From the NCBI GenBank assembly GCA_947044365.1, contig OX345636.1, positions 55,097,746 through 55,161,745 of the forward strand: 64,000 nucleotides of DNA. The letters are read 5' to 3'. Position numbers and translations under genes: made by a program. Source of the DNA: Petrosia ficiformis. Lineage: Eukaryota; Porifera; Demospongiae; Haplosclerida; Petrosiidae. A model generated the notes under the pieces. That model worked only from the letters and a program-made list of their open reading frames with translations, made no database searches and was not told the DNA's origin. Positions 14,401-25,638 of this stretch are shown here, one piece after another (positions within the stretch are counted from its first letter, which is position 1; each line of letters begins with the position of its first letter).

Positions 14401-17400
14401 TGATATACAGTAACAGCTGGGGACCAAGTGATTTTGGATTCATAGTAGATGGACCAGAGAGTTATGTCAAGACTACATTTAGCAATGCAGTAACATCTGT
14501 AAGTTGTACCCAAATCTCTGGGAAAATATATAGCATTTGTATTTATTAAACATGACAAACTTGACATCTACGTCTTAGAACCACATTATATAGTATTACC
14601 AAAGGATGACGCTAACACAGTGAATTCCACCATTTACTGTAAATTCCACAGTTCAGCTATTTTGAACAGCAAAGCAAATTATTTAAAATCCAAAGTCTGT
14701 TTACAATTGGTTCAGCATGTGTATTCCTATGTAGCATTGAATTAGTCCTACAAAGCGCTTGGGATTTCTCGATTATATATAGTAGTACTCCCTGTCAGAA
14801 AAGAAGCCAAGTTGCAGTACAGAAAGTGAACGGTGGCCAAGAGAGACTGGAATAACTCATATGTTATGAATTAAGGATTAAAGAATATGAGTAACATGAT
14901 TGTTTATTTGTTATATTCATAGAAAGTGACACTGTATAGTTACATCATTCAAAAGATACTAATGAAAATGGCATAATTATAATCACTGTAAAAAATAATG
15001 AGTTTCAGTTACTTCTGCATGAGACTGTATAAATCAATACTGATTTCTTTTCTTGCTAGGTAATAATTACAAGTAGTAATAATTTATTTCTTTTCATCTT
15101 GATCTATATTGACTAGTATAAGGTACGTGCCGTAGTGAAGAAAACATTTATAAACATGATTTTTATACAAATGTACTATCCATTTGGAACATATTATAGC
15201 GATTGTTTAAATTTCCACCATAAAAATGATTATTATGTTACTAATGGATGCTACATCTGTACTTCCTATTAGGAACATAATAAACATGTTTAAAACAGAA
15301 AGTAAACATTGTATTTTCAATTAGAAACAATTTATAGTATTGGCTACTTCATACAGAACATATGAAAAAGCACTATTAAGCAGATGAATGTCATATAACC
15401 AATCAAAATGGTTAGAACAACAATCAGTTTTTATAGTGTACATTCATCATCAGTGCATAATTATATAGTTATTATTATGGACTGATATGTTGTGTTAGTA
15501 CCTCTGCCTTTGGAAGAAGAATCTTGATCAATCACTAATGCTTCAGATGTTTTATATAAGTATGGTAACCACGTTCAAATATAGTTTTTAAGCCTTTAAT
15601 TCAGCCTAGTCATTCATACACTTTTCATAGAGCTCCAAATTCTATAAATAATTATTATACTACAGCTATAATTATAGTAATCTTTGTAAATATTTCAGGG
15701 ACGCAATGGAAAAGGTTCTATATATATATGGGCTGCTGGTAATGGAGGACAGAATTATGATTCTTGTGCAGCTGATGGATATGTCAACAGTATCTATACT
15801 ATAGCAGTTGGATCAGCTGATCAGAATGGATATCAAGCTGACTATGATGAAGATTGTACTGCAAAAATGGCTGTTACATACAGTTATAACTCTGATACAT
15901 TTCCATCTGTAGATGATAATTGGGACCCTTATAATCAAATCGTTAGTCAAAAATGTATCTCATTGTATAGGGGTATGGTAAATAGTACACATGATTATTT
16001 AAATTAAGGTTGTTTGATTATTACATTTACCTTCTATACTATTTACCACGCCACAGTTGGAAAGGTTCTTTTATTGTGCATTTCAAATAATTGATTACAC
16101 GTATGCACATGCGTGTATCGAGCCTGATTAAAAGTGTGTGTGGTTATTGTTTGCTGCTGTGTTTTGCATATACTATAAGTGCTAATACTTTGATGTTGCT
16201 AGTTCTGAGTGGTACAATGATCTAACATTGTGAGCTATCTGAGATCTGAAATCATATAGGGATTCAACGACTGCAAGTAACTAGGAGATTTAAAACTGCT
16301 ATAACGCGATTTCAACCAAAAGTCTTTGGACAATTTCTCACCCACTTATTTCATGTTTTTCATTCAGAGCCTAGTTATTAATACCTCTGTTAAAATGCTA
16401 GCATTTTCAATTTGGGACATTTTGGAGGTAATGCACAGAAATCAATCACATACATGTTTGAGGACAATTCAAATTTGTAGGCATTTTTCTTGCGTCACGG
16501 TTGCTTTCTTCTTAAGGCTGATTTCGCCTTAATTTGGGTCAGCCCAATTAATGTGGACAGCACAGCTGCTAAATATGTTGATCAATAATAGGGCTGAGCT
16601 GTAATATCAAAAACATTTCTTGCAATCACAATGAAGATTATGGTGATAATACCATGTGTTCATTGTGTACACACAGTAAACTGTTGCTATGAAAACATTT
16701 TGGATTTGTACAAGTATTTTTATGCTTGTACAAATCCAAAATGTTTTCATAGCAACAGTTTACTGTGTGTACACAATGAACACATGGTACATATACTTAC
16801 TAAACACTCGCAATAATTGGAGAGTGAGTAAGGAATCAGTTTGTCGTTAGCACTGAGATGATATTATATTTGGCATTTTTATAACACAGTTCTTTGTGAT
16901 TTAAATAAACAACACATTTATTTATTGCCCTCAACTTAAAAAACTAAGTTAGTTCAAATATTCACAGCTACTATTTCAAGCAGCTGTGAATATTTGAACA
17001 AACTTAATTAAGTTTTTTATTCATACAAAAACAATTTACTGTTTGACTGTATTGACAGCTAGCTAGTTGAATGTTTGGTTTGAATGTGACTTGTGAATTC
17101 AAGACATGTTTATTGGATGATTTGTATTTACACCTTAAGGCTTAAGCCTATTATTATTTGTGTTCACTAAATGAAGTGATTTATAAATGCTTGTGTTTTT
17201 GCATGCATTAGGTTTGGTGAATTTTTGAGCCACACCTAATTTGCCTAATAAAAATGATCACAAAATATGTTTTAGTGTGTACAAATTTTTGTGATTAGTC
17301 AATAAATCGCTAAAATTAATACACACAATTAAAAGTAGACTGAGGTATCAAGGGGGTGTTGTGGGGTTGCAACCCCCCACCCCCAAACATTGGAACTTTG

Positions 17401-20400
17401 AAAGACTTACACACGATCCTCACTCACAGAAGAACACTTTTCAGACATGGCTGTGATAGCTAGGCATTACCAGGAGAGAATTCCAGTAAAAGAGATTTTG
17501 AAGGCTTTCATTTAACCCCACCATACAATAAATCCTGTATCCGCCCCTGGATATTTTGTGTTAATTTTACTTGTTTCAAAGACATTCTAGAATTCTTACA
17601 CAGAAAGTTATGATAATTTTCATAGTTAAAATTATTATGTATTTTTTGTTTATGTAACAGACAACTATTGATCTTAATGATGGGTGTACGGATGGATTTA
17701 CTGGTACAAGTGCTTCTGCACCTCTGGTCTCTGCTACAATTGCTTTGACCCTTGAAGCAAAGTAAGAACTTACATTTAAATTAAAGATGTTTGACAGAAG
17801 TGTTTTTGATATATACTTGAGCAGGACTGCTGACGAGAGCAGATTAGGCTTTGATTAAAATTTCAATTGGGCCCTTTAATAAATGGCACGGAAAGTGTGA
17901 CACAAATGTTTTGCCTAATTAATCATTCATGAGGGGCATGGTCAATTATTTCTGCACATTAATAAATATTTCTATAATGTTTTGGCTTACAACCCACATG
18001 AACAACTTTTATGTTAAAATAATCATAAAAATTTTCAAAACTAAACTTTAAAGTACTGACTGATAGACTGTGACCCTATATAGGGACTTTCACATGGTGT
18101 GGCCCTGCCGGGTTCCCCATCAAGTTTGGGCAAAAATATTCTCTTCTCACCCTAACCCACAACCTCCCCCCTCTCACTGAGCCAGTACTTGAGATGTTGT
18201 TTTGACCTGCATGCGAAAAATATTAAACCAATAAAAATAACTATAATACTACAGGACTAAAGGACATTAAATTTACCTTGACCTCAGAAAAATGTTCGTA
18301 ACTTTAGTTAGTAACCTTCCCAGTCACATCCACCATGTGAGAAATGTTGTGTAATTTTCTAATATTTCTTTGCTGTGCTAACTCAGCACAAAGAGAATTC
18401 TTTACACCCAATCAATGTTACACTGTAACATTATCAAATAATAATTAATTTATTTATCTATGATTGGACATATGATGTGTGTGTGTGAAAATATTGGGGC
18501 GTCCATGGTGGAATTAAAAATAAGCTAATGGCTACCATTCTTTTTATTGTTACAAAGCTTGGCTATGAATGTAGATCTATACTACTAAGACACAGGATGA
18601 ATGTTTTGAAAGGTTTTTGTGTGGGAAGATGTGTTTGCTAACTTACCAACTCAAAAAAGATTCAATGTTATACTAGTAAGTCTATTTAACACCCAGCCAT
18701 ATGAAAAAATAAATGTCTCCGATATTTCGCTGTTGGCAGCACATAAATATAATTAATCACGTGTTCTATGTGAATGCGGTAAACATGCAGTCATGATATG
18801 CCAAGTCAGTACATGCTAGGAATTGTTATAAAGTTAACAGATGCTTCTCATGTGGTGGGTGCAGCATGTGATGAAGCTAAACTTTTGTTTGCAATGACCA
18901 ACAATCTTTTATCTGCACCTTTTGTATTTTAACTATCATGCTTTTGTTTATGTCTGAATTCAATCCATTGCTCCATTATGGAGTTACATCATAATCATGT
19001 AGTAACCTTATTACATTAAACTATACACTATATTACTCATCAGAAAGTCATTGCATTCTAATTTTGATGTTATTGCGGCTGTGACTACAATTTGGTCTGC
19101 ATTACAAATATAACAGTATCACATAGTTTGTGTGGTTGGTATATATTATATTGTTACACAACTCTTCTATAGTCTTCTAATATTATTTGAACTGTATTCT
19201 ATGATAATTCTAAGGTAACATTCCTCAGCTTTAAGGTAATGCATTTTTGAGACAAATTTCATGGAAGAATCATAGCGAAAGTCCATTATTGGAATAGTAA
19301 TTTTAATTTGTGATCAATGACTGCGTGAGTATTAAGATGAAACCTTTATACTGATGATTTTTCTTTGTGCTAGCTCAAACCTCACATGGAGAGATATTCA
19401 GTATTTAATAGTGTATACATCAGATACTACAAAACTGAAAGGAGGAGAATGGACAATTAATGGAGCAGGTCGTAACGTAAGTTCTCAATTTGGATTTGGA
19501 GCTATTGATGCAGAGGCCATGGTCACTAGAGCTAAAAACTGGACTAATGTTCCTTCTCAGTATTATCAGCATGTGTATACTTCAAATACTGGGTAAGAAC
19601 ACTTACATGTGCATGTATGTGTGATACACTCAGTGGAACTATAATAAGTGTTTGCCATATTCAAGACCAAAACTAAAATAGTTGTTTAATAAATAATCCA
19701 TAATTTGTCATGTAAATATGTGAACATGTTTGTACCAGCATTTCAGACTATCGAAATTCCTGATTTTTTTTTCAATTTTCCTTTGTTTCTAATTCTGCAT
19801 GTCCTAGTTATTTGCTCCATTGCAAAGTATTGAGCTCATATAGAGCAAATATTCCGTCTATTGTCTAAAATGCAGAAGCAAACATGAATTACAAATGTGT
19901 GTTAATTATTACTGTTATAATAACCATGAATTTCTACAGTGTATATGCATGTGCATATTATAGTCTAAACCACAACGTTTTGTGCTGTGTAGTAGTGTGG
20001 TAAATAGTGAATAACTATTGCTACCAGATCTTTGTGATCAGAAATATAATACCACAAAATGTAGATAGCATTCATCAGCACTGAAAATGTTCAAATTGTT
20101 TGTCTATATAGTAATCATTTAGATGATGGAATTAAATAGTGTATCAGCTTGAATGTTATGAGCTTGTGCAAACAATACTGAATCTTGATTGCTTCATATA
20201 TGTTTAAGCCCTTTATGAAGTGTTTTGTCCTCTTGGTTGATATTGCCGTTTTGAGGACCTACAACATGTAATATCTCACCTAAAGTGACTAGTATCTCAC
20301 CTAAAGTGACTAGTGACTACTATACTAGACTAAACTCTCATCATAAAATTTTAACTATTTTTGGGTTTATAGTCATATCTTTCTTTACTATAATTATATA

Positions 20401-21460
20401 CAGATCCACATATTCTCATTATACTACTACACTACATGTTACATCAAGCAACATCTTGTCTCTTGAACACATTGTACTGACACTAACTCTTACCCTAGAA
20501 AACTATGGAACAGAATATGATTATGATGACCTGTATGACTATATATATGACTATTACTATAACTATTATGGCCGAAGTGAAGATAATCGAAGGGAATATA
20601 ATATAGCTTTCAAAGACTTTGAATATTTGGAGGAGGTTGCCAAAGGAAATACAGATCGTGATGTTTATGACTGGCTTGGAGATTCTCATCCTAAAAGAGG
20701 TGATATAAAAGTTGAGCTAGTATCTCCAAGTGGAACAAAATCTATTGTTCTTCCTTATCGTAAATATGATTTCATTAATGCTGAGGGTTATTATAATTGG
20801 CCTTTCATGTCTCTTCATTATTGGGGTGAAAATCCCATTGGAACATGGACAATAAATGTATACTTTAAGTCTAGTTATGGATATGTTTCAGTTCATGTGA
20901 ATTCATTTGAATTATATGGAACAAATGTAATTCCTGAAGCAGTTAGTCGTGTAAAATTATCTGCACTTATATCCACATTAACGTATGCTACTGCTACTTT
21001 ATCAACATCTACTACCACTATTTCATCAACATCAACTACTACTACTTCATCAATGTCTACTACCACTGCTTCATCAATGTCTACTACCACTACTTCATCA
21101 TGGTCTACTACCACTACTTCATCAATGTCTACTACCACTACTTCATCATGGTCTACTACCACTACTTCATCAATGTCTACTACCACTACTTCATCATGGT
21201 CTACTACCACTACTTCATCAATGTCTACTACCACGACTTCATACTCACCTTCCACTTCACCTACACCTATTAGTTCTACCTCTAAGAAAAATGATCACAT
21301 CATATTACCAGTTGTAATTAGTGGAGTAGCATTGCTTTTAATTTCAATTGCCATAGCTTTTTTTGTGATAGTCATTGTTGTTCTCAAGATTAGAAAAAAG
21401 AACCAGAGGTCACCACGCTACCAAATGATGCCTCTAAGCAACAATGAATACAAAACTTGA
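8431..21460 (+). CDS. furin/kexin-like proprotein convertase A, membrane-anchored
   Basis: Eleven exons: 8431-8589, 9422-9520, 9804-9896, 10061-10169, 11755-11792, 11849-12020, 14326-14498, 15699-15941, 17661-17761, 19374-19592, 20404-21460. They join in frame to 820 residues. Signal peptide about 1-19; prodomain to a basic site KRRVKK (96-101); S8 kexin-family domain with Asp152 (VVDDG), His196 (SHGTSCAGE), oxyanion Asn296 (AAGNGG) and Ser379 (GTSASAP); P domain about 470-643. The P domain holds an extra Tyr/Asp-rich segment, about 501-565. A Ser/Thr repeat stalk (about 655-755), one transmembrane helix (about 768-796) and a basic tail with YQMM follow. Family knowledge predicts Ca-dependent cleavage of secretory precursors after basic residues in the Golgi or at the cell surface. 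The furin-type Cys-rich domain is absent. All catalytic residues are present, so I expect an active enzyme. ATG 8431 is chosen because it opens the signal peptide and matches gene B. Confidence 0.92.
12021..14325. other. intron 6 of convertase A, filled with transposon debris
   Basis: Two directly repeated 'TTAACCCTTAGAGTGC' motifs at 12150 and 12674 look like piggyBac-type element ends. Between and after them is G/C-richer sequence absent from the matching intron of gene B. An ATG-started open frame of 113 codons (about 13235-13576) begins [12 protein letters not shown] and has no recognised domain; it may belong to inserted DNA. An (AAT)n tract lies at 14240-14270, in the same place as a longer one in gene B. 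Confidence 0.4.
16651..16788. repeat. perfect 64-bp inverted repeat with 10-base loop
   Basis: Left arm 16651-16714 begins ACCATGTGTTCATTG. Right arm 16725-16788 is its exact reverse complement as far as I can check by eye. The loop is TATTTTTATG (16715-16724). It lies in intron 8 of convertase A and has no counterpart in the same intron of gene B. Transcription would give a near-ideal hairpin RNA. It could be a recent foldback element or a small-RNA precursor; nothing in the sequence decides between these. Confidence 0.85.
16936..17022. repeat. imperfect inverted repeat in intron 8 of gene A
   Basis: Arms 'gttcaaatattcacagct' and its reverse complement flank 'actatttcaagc', with further pairing outward to A-rich and T-rich ends. 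Gene B keeps only one arm at about 43373-43395, so one of the two copies has changed since the duplication. Confidence 0.6.
21000..21245 (+). repeat. 24-bp coding tandem repeat, Ser/Thr stalk of gene A
   Basis: About ten copies of a 24-bp unit encode STTTTSSM or STTTTSSW. The M and W forms alternate, so the recent part of the array is a 48-bp higher-order repeat. The stalk should be heavily O-glycosylated by analogy with mucin-like sequences. The repeat is open in other frames and on the other strand, which creates spurious reading frames. Confidence 0.9.
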
Positions 21461-21749
21461 AACTAAAGCCTACTTTGTGCATAATAATAATGAATCTAAT
21501 AGGCCAGATTTTAGCATATATTTTCTTAATTTTGTAAGAAGGTATAAGTTTTATAAAAATTAGTTGTATACATTATTATGTCTATTAGTTGCAGTGATGA
21601 ATTTAAGTTCATGCATTGTCACATATTGTAATAATTATAATCTTTTAAGTAGAGTTGCTCCTTTGTAGTGACATTAACATTGTTTTTGTAGACCATTTGT
21701 GCTCTTTCTTTGAGTGATTCTTTGAAGAATCAAATTTATAAAAATAATG

Positions 21750-22445
21750 TAGTTGATTTTGCAAGATAATCATCTTGTTTTTTGCTGTGCATGCACTTGC
21801 ATTGTGTAGACAACAAGAAAATAGGAACGTAATTTCTGATGCTGTTAGTCATATACCAAACAGTTGTGATGATGCTTGTTTGAACAAGTGTGCTGCAGCT
21901 GGTCCACAATACTGTGATGCTTGCAAACGTTTACGGAATGCTACTACACTGAAATGTCTTCACACTTGTCCTCTTCACTCGAACAGTACAATGGATGCTG
22001 TGTGGAATCATCTGTACTTATCTGCACATCTACTATTGCTTCATCAACATTTACTACCACTACTTCATGAATTTTTGCTATCATCGCTTCATCAATGTCT
22101 ACTACCACTACTTCATCAATGTCTACTACCACTGTATACTTCATCAATGTCTACTACCACTACTTCATGAATGTCTACTACCTCTACTTCATCAATGTCT
22201 ACTACATGTACCACTACTTCATACTCACCTTCCACTTCACCTACACGTATTAGTTCTATTATATATACCTCTAAGAAAAATGATCAAATCATTGTTGGAG
22301 TAACATTGCTTCTAATTTCCATTGCCATAGCATTTTTTGGCATATAGTCTTTGTTGTTCTGAAGATTAGAAAAAAAGAACCAGAGATTACCACGCTACCA
22401 AATGATGTCTCTAGGTAACTATGAAAACGAAACTTGAAACTAAAA
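21750..22445 (+). pseudogene. duplicated, frameshifted convertase 3' end with a furin-like Cys repeat
   Basis: This begins with sequence matching the end of the P domain (NVISDAVSHIPNSC, like [14 protein letters not shown] in gene B). It continues into a Cys pattern typical of furin-like repeats: C-DDAC-LNKC-AAAGPQYC-DAC, then LKCLHTCP (about 21865-21980). The Ser/Thr repeat follows but has slipped frame, reading Leu/His-rich until it returns as [10 protein letters not shown] broken membrane helix and tail follow near 22275-22437. It lies 290 bp downstream of the gene A stop and is similar to the second part of the fragment at 3.1-3.7 kb. It could once have been an alternative last exon; at present it is not readable through. 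Confidence 0.75.
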
Positions 22446-23199
22446 CTTACTTTTTACATAATAAAAAGTAGTAGTAGTAGACATTGATGTGGAGGCTGGA
22501 TTTTAGCAAATATTTCCTTTAATATTGTAAGAAGGTATATTTTATTAGTTTTATATACATTAATTGGTCTATTAATTGCAGTGATGAATTTAATTTAGTT
22601 TATGTTCTTGCATTGCCACAGACTATCTTTTAAGTAGAGTTTACTCCTCTTTAATGACATCGGCAGTGTTTTTGTAGATCATATATCGGTGCTCTTTCTT
22701 TGTTAATGATTAGTATTTCTTTATTTGAAATGTAGTTGATTTTGTAAGGTAAATAAATAGACATTTTGCATTTGCTATGCATGCACTTGTATTGTTATGT
22801 GCGCATGTCACAAATATGTGACCATCATCTTCTAAGGGTTAATAGAAAGAAAAAAAAAGATCTTTTTTATTTTGCAATGAGGTACATTTCTGGATATGCA
22901 TTAAGAGAAATCTGTGACAGAAACTCTACTTAAGAAACATACATGTACAGACAAAGCATATTTCCATTGTATCTTGAGAAACATGCCATGTATTCATGTC
23001 TCTAGTGGATTCTACTAAATTTCTGTCGAGTTTCCTTACAGGTTTATGTTGATGCACATCAGGAAACATACTGTTTTTGTAGTGGAAATGAAATTTTAAG
23101 ATTATATTATGTGATTTCTGGAAGTTAATGTGTGCAATTCTGTCATACTATGCTGTCTACACTGTATTTTGACATACATGTACATATTGTACTATATAT

Positions 23200-23534
23200 A
23201 TATATTATACTGACTGCTGAAGAAAAGGTACATCATGATGCTTATCAAATGTGTCAGATCAAAGAACCAACCTCGATGGATGAAGCTCTGAGAAGTACAC
23301 ATGGTCAAATTAAACATATTGACATTCACTTCCATTATATTCGTGAAGCCATTCAAGACAGAACCATCACCCTTCAGTGTTGTCCCACTGAAGACATGAT
23401 TGCCGATATAATAACAAAGCACTACCTAAAGGACGATTTGAAACACTTCGCAAAGCAATGGGAACTGGACTTACACAACATGAATATTTTATATATAACT
23501 AATCATGTTATACATGTGCTTAGAACGTTCTAGA
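23200..23534 (+). pseudogene. internally deleted Ty1/Copia polyprotein fragment
   Basis: An open frame joins a pre-reverse-transcriptase motif (IKEPTSMDEALRS) directly to the RNase H C-terminus (KHIDIHFHYIRE, then CCPTEDMIADIITK). In intact Copia elements these are separated by the whole reverse transcriptase, so most of the pol region is deleted. No LTR was identified. It is followed within 20 bp by the 186-bp satellite. Confidence 0.75.
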
Positions 23535-23552
23535 TCTTAGCTTAGAAATATT

Positions 23553-24960
23553 GTGTACACCTAATAAGGACATCATTATCTAAGTCTAGAACAAATTTCA
23601 AACCAATCCAAAACGTTGAATATTTTGGTCTAAAAAACAGACCATGAACTATATATAGTTCATGGTTTGTTTAAGAGTTTCGAGAGAATATTAAAATGCT
23701 CACAGTTGCTATTAACGACATTTCTGATCAAGAATATTGTGTACACCTAATAAGGACATCATTATCTAAGTCTAGAACAAATTTCAAACCAATCCAAAAC
23801 GTTGAATATTTTGGTCTAAAAAACAGACCATGAACTATATATAGTTCATGGTTTGTTTAAGAGTTTCGAGAGAATATTAAAATGCTCACAGTTGCTATTA
23901 ACGACATTTCTGATCAAGAATATTTTGTACACTTAATAAGGACATCATTAACTAAGTCTGGAACAAATTTTGGGCCAATCCGAAACGTCTATTTTGGTCT
24001 AAAAATGGACCATGAACTATAGATAGTTCACGGTCCGTTTAGAGTTTTGAGAGAATATTAAAATGCTCGCAGTTCCTACGAACGACGTTTCTGAACAACA
24101 ATAATACGTACAACTAATAAGGACATCATTATCAAAGTCTGGAACAAATTTCGAACCAATCCGAAACGTTTAATATTTGGGTCAAAAAAATTAGTGTTGT
24201 TTTAGTTTGACAATACTAACCACTTTTAGTTATAGTTATAGTATGTCTAGTTTATCACAATTTTAGTTATAGATATAGTTATATATGGGTAATTATCTAA
24301 AACAATTTTAGGCTTACTAAAAAGGTTTTAGTTTTAGAACTAACTAAATGTACCCACTGTTGGCTAATTTTCATTTTAGTTAGTTATAGTTATTACAGAG
24401 GACCTGTTTATAGTGTAGTTAACTAAAAGTCATAATGCCTTACTAAAAGTTATAGTCATAGTTAACTAAAACAACACAACTAAAAACAGACCATGAACTA
24501 TAGTTCATGGAGTTTTGAGAGAATATTAAAATGCTCGCAGTTCCTACAAACGACGTTTCTGAACCAAAATATTTTGTACACCTAATAAGGACATCATTAT
24601 CTAAGTCTGGAACAAATTTCGAACCAATTCGAAATGTTCAATATTTCGGTCTAAAAACAGGCCATGAACTATTAGAGTTTCGAGAGAATATTAAAATGCT
24701 CGCAGTTCCTAAAAACAACATTTCTCATCAAAAATATTTTGTTACAGTATAAGAACATCATTATCTAAATCTGAAATACATTTTGAACCAATTCGAAACG
24801 TTCAATATTTTGGTCTCAAAACAGACCATGAACTATATATAGTTCATGGTTTGTTTATAGTTTCGAGAGAATATTAAAATGCTCACAGTTGCTACAAATG
24901 ACATTTCTGATCAAAACTACTTTGTACACCTAATACGAATATCATTATCAATATACTGTG
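23553..24960. repeat. 186-bp tandem satellite containing a dyad
   Basis: Unit starts such as 'gtgtacacctaataaggac' recur at 23553, 23739 and 23925, a period of 186 bp, then at about 24107. Each unit holds a dyad 'accatgaactata' / 'tatagttcatggt'. Later, more diverged units run from 24481 to about 24960, after an insertion at 24191-24480. Inverted copies occur at 29215-29650. Confidence 0.85.
24191..24480. mobile_element. hAT-like short element inserted in the satellite
   Basis: It interrupts a satellite unit between 'ggtcaaaaaa' and 'ctaaaaacagacc'. The ends are inverted: 'ttagtgttgttttagtt' at the left and 'aactaaaacaacac' at the right. Internally it is rich in TTAGTTATAG-type motifs. About 290 bp, non-coding. 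The target duplication looks like about 8 A-rich bases but is not certain. Confidence 0.5.
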
Positions 24961-24974
24961 TTATTTATCTACAG

Positions 24975-25324
24975 AGTAAATATACAGTTTATTATATGTT
25001 GGATCTTACTAGTTCAGTTACTGGAATCACCTTTCTATCAGTTGAGCACATGGCATATTTGATATTTGATAATGGGTGTGGATTATTTCAAAACTAATCA
25101 CTATAATGCAACTGTTAGTTAGAATGTATAATAATTGTGAAACAAGATACTCATTTTTATTATCACTGATTCAATATACATCTGATTTGATTATAGCAGT
25201 TCATTTGTTGCCATCTGGCTTCTTGTGGTCAAATACCCTTTCAGTTACTACTGTGGGGTTGTTGGGTGTAATATCATCAGGTATAGCTCTTTATAATTGT
25301 ATTAATAATTCTAATAATAATTAA
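24975..25324 (+). pseudogene. PEX11-gamma-like C-terminal exon, truncated and frameshifted
   Basis: After the acceptor ending at 24974 the frame reads SKYTVYYMLDLTSSVTG, then SVEHMAYLIFDNG. It then needs a 1-base shift in a GGG run near 25075 to continue into the frame with SDLIIAVHLLPSGFLW and VGLLGVISSGIALY, ending at the stop at 25324. The last motifs match the C-terminal membrane region of PEX11-gamma, a peroxisomal membrane protein involved in peroxisome division (from memory of the family). The 5' exons are not visible: satellite DNA abuts the exon. Its 3' end converges on the minus-strand VWA gene. It is either a truncated pseudogene or a gene whose upstream exons are too short or diverged for me to find. 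Confidence 0.55.
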
Positions 25325-25418
25325 TTGTTTTTTTTTTAATTTTCAAGGGATATATAATTATACTTTTTTTCAAACTTTATTAATTATTCTAAAATTACCA
25401 AATTGTTATTATTTGAAG

Positions 25419-25606
25419 TTATTTCTTCTTTAAACCTTTTGATTTTTCCACATAGAAACCACGAGATGCATTACTATAGGGAATCTCTTCCATCAAATAA
25501 TTACTCCTCTGTAAGGCATGACTCTGCAGTCTATATAAAATAGATAGATAGATAGGTAGATAGACAGATGGGTAGGTCGGTAGATAGATAGACAGATAGG
25601 CAGGTT

Positions 25607-25638
<32 letters not shown>

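Noticed and set aside
20893..21255. Minus-strand open frame rich in VVVVDIDE repeats (also 47584-47922 and 21944-22147)
   Set aside because: It is the antisense reading of the 24-bp Ser/Thr stalk repeat, which is open in several frames.
20985..21317. Leu/His-rich open frame LLPLLHQC repeats
   Set aside because: It is a shifted reading of the same coding repeat. The true frame gives the stalk, membrane helix and tail.
23553..24960. 186-bp repeats considered as a CRISPR array or a coding repeat protein
   Set aside because: Units are contiguous without spacers, too long, and their open frames are broken and not conserved between units.
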